Positions 22,411 to 28,964 of a stretch of DNA of 28,964 nt are shown one piece after another. Source of the stretch: Chloroflexi bacterium UBA4733 (GTDB lineage: Bacteria; Chloroflexota; UBA4733); the NCBI GenBank assembly GCA_002404055.1, contig DHIZ01000149.1, positions 4,395 through 33,358 on the forward strand. Reading direction: 5' to 3'. Below the pieces are notes generated by a model. It did not search any database, was not told the origin of the DNA, and worked only from the letters and a program-made list of their open reading frames with translations. Numbering within the stretch: position 1 is the stretch's first letter; each line of letters begins with the position of its first letter. The position numbers were made by a program, and so were the translations under genes.

Positions 22411-25400
22411 GTGAAGCTGCACTTTGAACCGGACCTCGACTACCAGCACGCTGCCATCGAAGCGGTGTGCGACCTGTTCAGCGGCCAGGAAATCTGCCGC
22501 ACCGAATTCACCGTCACCAAGCAGTTTGGGGCCGACCAACTGAGCCTTGCGGGCATGGAGAATGACCTCGGCATCGGCAACCGGCTCTTGCTGCTGGATG
22601 ATGAACTGCGCGCGAACCTCAATGCCGTCCAGCTTCGCAACGGGTTGCGTCCTTCGGATTTGCTGGCCTCCCGCGACTTCACCGTCGAAATGGAAACCGG
22701 CACGGGCAAGACCTACGTCTACCTGCGCACGGTCTTCGAGTTGCAAAAGCGCTTCGGCTTCACCAAGTTTGTCATCGTCGTCCCCTCCGTAGCGATCAAG
22801 GAAGGTGTCTACAAAACGCTGCAGATCACCGAGGAACACTTTCGCGGCATCTACGCCAACGTGCCCTTTGAATACTTCCTCTACGACTCGGCCAAGCTCG
22901 GGCAGGTGCGCAACTTCGCTGTCAGCCCGCACATCCAGATCATAGTCGTGACGGTCGGCGCGATCAACAAGCGGGACGTCAACAACCTCTACAAAGACAG
23001 CGAGAAGACCGGTGGAGAGAAGCCGATCGACCTGATCCGGGCGACACAGCCGATCCTGATCGTGGATGAGCCGCAAAGCGTGGACGGCGGCCTGCAAGGG
23101 GCCGGCAAGACCGCCCTTGGAGAAATGCAGCCGCTCTGCACCCTGCGCTACTCGGCCACGCATGCGGATACACACCACATGGTCTATCGGCTGGACGCCG
23201 TGGACGCCTACGAGCGCCGGCTGGTCAAGCAGATCGAAGTGGCGTCGGCCACGGTCGAGGGCGGCCACAACAAGCCCTATGTTCGCCTCCTGTCCGTGCA
23301 GAACACGCGCGGCGGCATCTCGGCCAGGGTGGAACTGGACGTACAGGCGGCGTCCGGCGTGCAGCGGCGCGAGGCGACCGTGTACGACGGTGATGACTTG
23401 CAGCAGACGACGGGGCGTGCAGTCTACCGGGACTGTCGCATCGGTGAGATTCGGGTGGCGAAAGGCCGCGAGCTGCTCGAACTGCGCGTGCCCGGCGGCG
23501 AACAGTACCTGCGACCGGGCGAGGCCTGGGGCGACGTGGACCCGCTGGCCGTGCAGCGCCAGATGATCCGCCGCACGATCCAGGAGCACCTGGCGAAGGA
23601 GATGCGCCTCCGCCCGCAGGGGATCAAGGTGCTCTCACTCTTCTTCATCGACCAGGTGGAGCGCTACCGGCAGTACGCCGCCGACGGCTAGCCTGTCAAA
23701 GGGCCGTATGCTCTGATCTTCGAGGAAGAGTACCGCCGGCTGGCCGCGCACCCGGACTACCACACGCTCTTTCAAGACGCGGACTTCAGCCACTCGGTGG
23801 AGGAGGTTCACAACGGCTACTTTTCCATTGATCGCAAAGGCGGCTGGACGGATACCTCCGAAGGCAACCAGGGCAGCCGCGACAACGCCGAGCGCGCCTA
23901 CAACCTGATCATGAAGGACAAGGAGCGGCTGCTCAGCTTCGAGACGCCACTCAAGTTCATCTTCTCCCACTCGGCGCTGAAGGAAGGCTGGGACAACCCG
24001 AACGTCTTCCAGATCTGCACGCTGCGCGACATGCAGACCGAGCAGGCGCGCCGTCAGACCATCGGCCGCGGTCTGCGCCTCTGCGTCAATCAGGAAGGCG
24101 AGCGCCTGCGCGGCTTTGCCATCAACACGCTGACGGTGATCGCTACAGAGAGTTACGAGCAGTTCGCCGCCCACTTGCAGCGCGAGATCGAAGCCGACAC
24201 CGGCATCCGCTTCGGCGTCGTGGAGGCCCACCAGTTTGCGACAATCACCGTGGCGGGCACGGATGGGCAGGCGATGCAACTGGGGGTTGTCCAGTCGAAG
24301 GCGCTGTGGGAGCACCTGAAGGATCAGGGCTACCTGGATGCCCACGGCAAGGTGCAGGATGCCCTGAAGCAGGCGCTCCAGGAAGGAACGCTCGCCCTCC
24401 CCAGCCAGTTCGCCGCCCAGGCCGGCCAGATCGCGGAGATCCTGCGCAAGGTCTCCGGCCGGCTGGAGATCAAGAACGCCGACGAGCGCCAGCAGGTCCG
24501 CAGCCGCCAGGCGGTGCTGAACAGTCCAGAGTTTACGGCGCTATGGGAGCGGATCAAGAGCAAGACGACCTACCGGGTGCAGTTCGACAATGAGGACCTG
24601 GTGGCGCAATGCACCCGAGCGCTCCGCGATGCGCCGCCCGTCGGGAAGACCCGGCTGGAATGGCGCAAGGCTGGAATCGCCATCGGCAGGCCCGGCGTGG
24701 AGACGCACGAAACGGAAACAGCCGCCCCTACGACGCTGGCCGAGGAGAATGTCGAGCTTCCCGATGTGCTAACGGAATTGCAAGACCGCACGCAGCTCAC
24801 CCGCCGTACCATCCAGCGCATCCTGGCCGGTAGCGGTCGCCTTGGCGACTTTACGCGCAACCCGCAGCAGTTCATCGACGTGGCCGCCGAAGCGATCAAC
24901 CGCTGCAAGCGCCTGGCCGTTGTTGACGGCATTCGCTACCAACGCCTGGGGGATGACGAGTACTACGCCCAGGAGTTGTTTGCCAACGAGGAACTGACCG
25001 GCTACCTAAGGAACATGCTCGATTCGCAGAAGTCGGTGTACGAGCAGGTGGTCTACGACTCGCAGACCGAGGCTGCCTTCGCCAGTCAACTGGAGCTAAA
25101 CACGGCGATCAAGGTCTACGCCAAGCTCCCCGGCTGGTTTACCGTGCCGACACCGCTCGGCGCCTACAACCCGGACTGGGCAGTCGTGGCGCAAACGGAG
25201 GCCGGGGACCGCCTCTACCTCGTCGTGGAAACAAAGAGCAGCCTCTTTGCCGACGACCTGCGCGACAGCGAAGGGGCGAAAATAGCCTGCGGCAAAGCCC
25301 ATTTCCGTGCGTTGCATGTGAGCGAGGCAGCGGCGCAGTATGTTGTGGAGCGGTCGGTGGAGGAGTTGCTCGCCCAGGTCGGCGGCGACGCACCTCAGGC

Positions 25401-25413
25401 GCGTCAGGATTGA
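22411..25413 (+). pseudogene. res: Type III restriction endonuclease subunit (Res) with in-frame TAG
   Basis: The reconstructed reading frame is 1000 codons from GTG 22411 (GGAGGG upstream), a normal Res length. Helicase motifs are METGTGKTYVYL (Walker A, about 94-105), IVDEPQS (motif II, about 215-221) and RRQTIGRGLRL (motif VI). The nuclease motif near 920-942 is NPDW...LVVETKS. At codon 427 the sequence reads AADG, TAG (23689-23691), PVKGPYALIFEEEYRRL with no change of frame, between the two RecA-like domains. The next in-frame start (GTG 23797) lacks motif I-II. Without readthrough, Res activity should be lost and Mod would act as an orphan methylase. Confidence 0.9.
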
Positions 25414-25418
25414 CGTCC

Positions 25419-26384
25419 CTATTGCCCCCGCAAGCGCGCCAGTTCTTCTTCCAGGGCCCGCCGCGCTGCCGCCTCCCGGTCCGCTCGCTCCGACGCCTGG
25501 CGTGCCTCCGCTCGCGCCACGTGCGTTTCCGCCTGCGCCCGGCGTTCCCGCTCGGCGGCTCGTTCAGCATCGCTCCTGGCCTGGCGCACCTCCGCCTGAG
25601 CCTGCTGCTCCCGCTCATGCGCCAGGCGTGCCTGATGGATCGCCAGCCGTTCCCGGCTATCAGCCAGCAGCGCCTGCTCGTCAGCCAGTCGCGCCTGCTC
25701 CTCGGCCAGCAGGGCGCGCTCCTGCGCTCGCTGCGCTTCCTCCTGCGCCGCTTGCCGCAAGGCAACCTCCCGGCGCAACTGCGGCTCCACATCGGTGATC
25801 CAGGGAAACAGCTCGCCGTTCACTCGGTCTACCACTCGCACCCGGTTGTCCACCACCCGCCAGCCGAAGGGAATTAGCGCGCTCCAGAGCGTTCCGTTCT
25901 CAGCCAACTGGTAGACATCGGCGCTGCCGTCAGCGCGGCGGCCCAGGAGCCACGACTGTAACCGGGGTTCCGGCGCGAAATCGCCACTGGGGTCCAGCAC
26001 CACGTACTCAAGTACTCCCTCACGGCGGTACCAGTCGCGCTTCTCCGTCAGGTCTTTGTTCTCTACCGACGATGGGGAGAGCACCTCGATCGCCAGATCG
26101 GGCGCCTTGCCCTCTTGCCAGAGGTCGTAGCGTGGTCGCACGCGGTCGGGCACGCGCAAGGCGACCAGCACGTCCGGCTCTTTGTAGTCGCGCAGGTTGG
26201 CGGGGTCGCGGTGGACCCGTAGTTCGGCGGCCACAAAGCACTCGGGGCCGGAAAGGCGTCCGCGCAAGGGGTAGGAAAGACTGTCGATGGTATCGACGTG
26301 GTCCTGCCCGGCCAAGGGTTCATCCTGTTCTTCACTGTCGAAGAGGTCGGGTAGCCAGTCTAGGGTAGCGGTTTCCGCATGCAT
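25419..26384 (-). CDS. Uma2 family protein with extended C-terminal coiled coil (copy 2)
   Basis: A 321-residue paralogue of the gene at 13734-14534, in opposite orientation. The Uma2 part has EPDVLVALRVP, APDLAIEVLSPSS and DWYRREGVLEYVVLDP. The coiled coil is about 55 residues longer than in copy 1, with repeated units such as EEQARLADEQALLADSRERL and AERERRAQAETHVARAEARQ. ATG 26384 is chosen by analogy with copy 1 and by the same upstream GAAGCGAGGCAGC. It converges on res with only five bases between the two stops. A longer frame to 26852 lies antisense to the DegT remnant and is not credible. Confidence 0.88.
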   Translation of the reverse strand: MHAETATLDWLPDLFDSEEQDEPLAGQDHVDTIDSLSYPLRGRLSGPECFVAAELRVHRDPANLRDYKEPDVLVALRVPDRVRPRYDLWQEGKAPDLAIEVLSPSSVENKDLTEKRDWYRREGVLEYVVLDPSGDFAPEPRLQSWLLGRRADGSADVYQLAENGTLWSALIPFGWRVVDNRVRVVDRVNGELFPWITDVEPQLRREVALRQAAQEEAQRAQERALLAEEQARLADEQALLADSRERLAIHQARLAHEREQQAQAEVRQARSDAERAAERERRAQAETHVARAEARQASERADREAAARRALEEELARLRGQ

Positions 26385-26431
26385 GCTGCCTCGCTTCCTG
26401 GTGACTGCAAGCGTAGCATGGCGGGCGTGGC

Positions 26432-26505
26432 TCAGGCGTTGGCTTCGGCCATGCCTTGCTTCAGGATCGTGTCCATCTGGGTCTTGATTTGCTCCATGGC
26501 GGTGC
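26432..26505 (-). pseudogene. C-terminal scrap of an ABC-transporter solute-binding protein
   Basis: On the minus strand the frame ends with RTAMEQIKTQMDTILKQGMA and then EANA and TGA (26434-26432). This is a recognisable C-terminus of family 1 extracellular solute-binding proteins. The sequence to its right is the DegT remnant on the other strand, so everything upstream of about 24 codons is gone. Confidence 0.5.
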
Positions 26506-26882
26506 GCGGCGGACTGCTGCTCTACACCGGCGTCTTCGACCCGGCCGTCACCGGCGTGCCAACGCCCGGCATCCTGAAGGCGCTGATCGCCGAGGGCGTC
26601 AATTGCCAGCCAGGGATTACGCCGTTCGGCTACGGCCGTATGCACCTCGAGCCGGCGTTTTCCGACTTTCCTTATACGGGGCTGGGCGGCCCCTGGGGCG
26701 CGCCGGGCGGGGATAGCCGCCGCATCTCCCCCGCCGACTCCCTGCCGGCGAGCGAATGGCTCGCGGCCAACGCCTTCTGGATGACCACCCCGGTCGATCC
26801 GGCTCCAGAGTTGATTGAGCAGGTGAGCGCGGCCTTCCATAAGGTGCTGCACAACGCCGACCGCCTGCGTGCCGCGACCTGA
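26506..26882 (+). pseudogene. DegT/DnrJ/EryC1 aminotransferase, C-terminal remnant
   Basis: About 125 codons read LLLYTGVFDPAVTGVPTPGIL, then KALIAEGVNCQPGITPFGYG, then LPASEWLAANAFWMTTPVDP and a final helix ending HNADRLRAAT. This is the C-terminal third of PLP-dependent sugar aminotransferases of the DegT family (complete length about 370-430). The PLP lysine and the N-terminal two thirds are absent. The truncation point abuts that of the solute-binding protein scrap at about 26505, as expected if one deletion removed the start regions of two divergent genes. Confidence 0.72.
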
Positions 26883-27002
26883 GTCGGCGCGGTTGCCGCA
26901 GTTCCCCGCCTTATCGGGCGACGAGCTGTTTGCCGGCCACCATGCATCAGCCCCCGGAAGAGGTTCAGGCAGCGACAGCGGGCGGCCTCCGTCGCGGGTG
27001 GT

Positions 27003-27806
27003 TCAGCGGCGGGTCGCCAGCAAGCCGGCCAGGTTGCTGCCCAGAATGCGCCGCTTCTCAGCTTCGGTGATGGGCGCGAGCAGGACGCGGCCAATCTGGT
27101 GCGTCGGGCACATCCAGGGGAAATCGGAGCCGTAATGTAGCTTTGCTGCGCCCACACGCTGCACCACTTCGGCAAACGCGCCGAAGGAGCCGACCGAGCT
27201 GGCGAGATCCAGGTAGACGTTGGGCTCCTCCACAGCGACGCGCAGCAGAGCGTCGCTGCCCCCGCCGCCGGCGCCCGCGTGCGCCACAATGAGATGAGCG
27301 CCAGGGTAGGCGCGGGCGGTGCGGCGCAGGGTATCGGGGGTCCCGACGCCGTGGCTGATCAGCGGTAGCCGGTGGGCGTCGGCGAAGGCGAGGGCCAGCG
27401 CATAGGCGGGCCCGTCAAAGGGATAGCGATGCAATTGCGTGTGGAACTTGATTCCTCTCGCCCCCGCGTCGAAGCAGCGCTGGAGCTCGTCTGGCAACTC
27501 GTCCACACGGTTGGGATCGGGCGCCATGTAGGCCAGAATTCGATCAGGGAAAGCGCGCGCCGCCGCCAACGAGAGATCATTGCCCCCCCGCATATCACTC
27601 GTGACGGCGAGCGTCGAGAAGACGCACGCCTGGTCAACGCCCAGGCGATCCAGCGTCCGCACAAAGGAAGCCGCGTCGTTGCCGGGCTGGAAGAAGCCGG
27701 CGTGCGGCCCAATATGGCAGTGACCATCAATGACCAGCACGTCGTTCAAGGCACGCCCGGCCAGGGCGGCATCGCGCAGTGACGGAGCCGTTGATTCGGC
27801 GGTCAT
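27003..27806 (-). CDS. Amidohydrolase family (TIM-barrel) protein
   Basis: A 267-residue metal-dependent hydrolase of the amidohydrolase_2 type. HCH at 29-31 (VIDGHCHIGPH) is the HxH metal motif. Later landmarks are GIKFHTQLHRYPF, PLISHGVGTPD and LIVAHAGAGGGG with further His ligands, and KLHYGSDFPWMCP with the catalytic Asp. I chose ATG 27806 because it forms an ATGA overlap with the preceding gene and GGAGGG lies ten bases upstream. The substrate is unknown; relatives include decarboxylases and lactonases. It is the second gene of an operon with a truncated paralogue. Confidence 0.88.
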   Translation of the reverse strand: MTAESTAPSLRDAALAGRALNDVLVIDGHCHIGPHAGFFQPGNDAASFVRTLDRLGVDQACVFSTLAVTSDMRGGNDLSLAAARAFPDRILAYMAPDPNRVDELPDELQRCFDAGARGIKFHTQLHRYPFDGPAYALALAFADAHRLPLISHGVGTPDTLRRTARAYPGAHLIVAHAGAGGGGSDALLRVAVEEPNVYLDLASSVGSFGAFAEVVQRVGAAKLHYGSDFPWMCPTHQIGRVLLAPITEAEKRRILGSNLAGLLATRR

Positions 27807-28183
27807 AGCAGGCATCCCTCCAGCAGATGACCAAGCGTACCGCCCCCGACAGCGGCCAGCGCCTCCGGCTCGAGCCCGGCATAGGTGAGACCGGTGATCG
27901 CCATAGATGGGTCCCATGCCGGCAAACCCGTGCCGAAGACGAGTCGCTCGGCTCCCCATCGCTCGACAATAAGGCGGATGGTCTCATGCCCCTGCAAGTA
28001 CGAGGTCTCGACGACGAGGTTTGGGCACCGGTCAAGCAGCGGAAAGAGGGTGCGAAGATTCGCCTGCGGCTCGCGCAAGAGCACCAGCGGCAGTGCAGAA
28101 AAGGTCCGACAGGCCCGCTCAATAAAGGTCCACGGTCGGGCTTCGCTCCAGTGGCGATTGTCCATATCCAGCAGCACCGGCAC
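27803..28183 (-). pseudogene. Amidohydrolase, 5'-truncated (C-terminal half only)
   Basis: The protein-like sequence begins at about 28204 (PSLAERQVPVLLDMDNRHW, no start codon there) and runs to the TGA that overlaps the next gene; the first usable start is GTG 28183 without a ribosome site. Recognisable parts are PLVLLREPQANLRTLFPLLD, NLVVETSYLQGHETIRLI and ERLVFGTGLPAWDP. The HxH-bearing N-terminal half (about 130 residues) is missing. The missing boundary lies inside the last codons of the methyltransferase gene upstream, which suggests a deletion fused the two. It may still be translated through coupling. Confidence 0.65.
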
Positions 28184-28190
28184 CTGTCGT

Positions 28191-28802
28191 TCAGCCAGGC
28201 TGGGCAGCCAGGGCGTACATCCCTTGCCGGCCGCTGGGGCGGGCGACGTTGCCCAGCTCGATAGGCGGGCCGGGGGCCCAGCCGCCTGCGCGCAGGGCGC
28301 TGGCGCAAGTCTCAGGGGTTAGCCGATTGCCCGCATCTTCTCCAGGTCGTGGTTGCCACTCGATAATGAGCAACCGGCCGGCAGGCCTGGCGATGCGCCG
28401 CAACTCCCGGCAAAACTGCTCGAGGTCGGTCGTCGCGTGACCGGGCTCGCGGAAGAAGTGCAGCACCAGCGAGCAGAGCACGACGCCAGCCGCGCCGTCG
28501 TCGAGCGGCAGCCGCACGCCAGCGACCAGCAGCGGCCGCACGATCGTGTCCAGCCCGGTCTCGACCGCGCGCTGCTCCACCAACTGCACCATCTCCGGCG
28601 CCGCATCCAGTGCCCAGACGACGCCGGCGGAGACAACGCGGCGAGCGGCCGGCAACGTCAGAAAGCCGGGACCGCAGCCGACATCGGCCCCCCGATCGCC
28701 GGGAGCCACCGCTACCATATCGAGCACCTGCTCGGGCGGCGAGGCGGCGGCGCGTTGGGGACCCAGCATCGCCTCGATCCATTCAGCATCAAAACGCGGC
28801 AT
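28191..28802 (-). CDS. Class I SAM-dependent methyltransferase
   Basis: A 203-residue Rossmann-fold methyltransferase. Motif I is ADVGCGPGFLTLP (GCGPG at 42-46). The following acidic residue sits in VWALDAAPEMVQL, and motif IV lies in GAAGVVLCSLVLHFF. GRLLIIEWQPRPGEDAG is the post-motif strand, as in UbiE/Methyltransf_11 enzymes. Length and layout are complete. The substrate is unknown. GGAGGG precedes the ATG. Its stop lies inside the region of the truncated amidohydrolase, with about 14 bp of overlap with that gene's protein-like sequence. Confidence 0.88.
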   Translation of the reverse strand: MPRFDAEWIEAMLGPQRAAASPPEQVLDMVAVAPGDRGADVGCGPGFLTLPAARRVVSAGVVWALDAAPEMVQLVEQRAVETGLDTIVRPLLVAGVRLPLDDGAAGVVLCSLVLHFFREPGHATTDLEQFCRELRRIARPAGRLLIIEWQPRPGEDAGNRLTPETCASALRAGGWAPGPPIELGNVARPSGRQGMYALAAQPG

Positions 28803-28865
28803 CGTTCCCTCCGTGTCCCATTTGGGAAGTGGTCTCCCCGCTCGATATCTTAGCCCAAACGCAGG

Positions 28866-28964
28866 CTAGCGTAGCGCATCGACCGGGTTCAGGCGCGCCG
28901 TGTAAAGCTCACTAATAGCGGATACGCCATCTGCTACACGACTGGCACTTGGAAACATTGCGCC
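28866..28964 (-). CDS. C-terminal end of a probable FtsX/MacB-type ABC permease (partial)
   Basis: The frame enters from the right window edge and reads SRVADGVSAISELYTARLNPV, then DALR and TAG (28868-28866). RLNPVDALR at the very end is the hallmark C-terminus of MacB/FtsX permeases (ARRAxRLxPVEALR). Only 32 codons are inside the window, so the assignment rests on this tail. It lies upstream of the methyltransferase on the same strand. Confidence 0.5.
   Translation of the reverse strand, partial: GAMFPSASRVADGVSAISELYTARLNPVDALR

Noticed and set aside
22174..23589. 471-codon minus-strand ORF
   Set aside because: It is antisense to mod/res, with low-complexity His/Gly/Val-rich text and no family motif.
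26385..26852. N-terminal extension of the second Uma2 gene
   Set aside because: The extension is antisense to the DegT remnant and is not shared with copy 1. The ATG at 26384 has the conserved upstream sequence.
27816..27959. Longer start for the amidohydrolase at 27003-27806
   Set aside because: The extension overlaps the previous gene in an Arg/Gly-rich text, and the ATGA overlap with a ribosome site marks the start at 27806.

Overview
The window looks like a high-GC bacterial chromosome segment, most plausibly from the phylum Chloroflexota. The grounds are circumstantial. There are three Uma2-family nuclease genes, an ECF42 sigma factor with a DGPF/YCII partner, an SPFH protein followed by a ribbon-helix-helix protein, DUF433, RraA and amidohydrolase genes, and many dispersed palindromic repeats. 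No rRNA, tRNA, CRISPR array, transposase or phage structural gene was seen, so the affiliation is an inference.

Layout. 1-2300: a 125-bp palindromic repeat, a VOC protein, an SPFH-RHH operon with a candidate operator, and an orphan HicB antitoxin. 2390-4300: a perfect 50-bp palindrome, an operon for a Met-rich coiled-coil protein and a double zinc-ribbon membrane protein under a possible OmpR-type box, and a Uma2 gene. 4370-7300: a decay zone holding an internally deleted beta-lactamase-like gene, an antitoxin-like gene with a premature TGA, remnants of a MacA/MacB-like efflux operon, and an intact coupled pair of unknown genes (68 and 188 codons). 7530-9630: an orphan DUF433 protein and an ECF42-DGPF module with a textbook ECF42 promoter. 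9795-11270: an AAA/SMC-like ATPase coupled to a DUF4276 gene that lacks its middle. 11359-18210: RraA, a TPR gene broken by TAA, hairpin repeats, Uma2, a glutamine-amidotransferase-like protein, a 2-hydroxyacid dehydrogenase, and an alpha-helical protein that resembles SWIM proteins without the SWIM finger. 18231-25413: a VapBC pair with a perfect 18-bp operator palindrome, an uncharacterised 376-residue protein, and a type III restriction-modification pair whose res gene carries an in-frame TAG. 25419-28964: a second copy of the coiled-coil Uma2 gene, remnants of a solute-binding protein and a DegT aminotransferase, an amidohydrolase pair (one 5'-truncated), a methyltransferase, and the end of a probable FtsX/MacB permease.

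Two themes tie the window together. First, toxic or catalytic parts are repeatedly lost while the partner stays: HicB without HicA, DUF433 without its toxin, the ATPase with a gutted DUF4276, and Mod with a broken Res. Second, there are two families of short palindromes. One has variable stems closed by a conserved TAAA/TTTA or TTCA/TGAA tetraloop (13.5, 15.3 and 20.3 kb). The other is built on ACTGCGGTC (1-125 and 6.7-6.9 kb). Several broken genes end at or next to these repeats. The alternative, that the deletions and stops are assembly artefacts, cannot be excluded from sequence alone.
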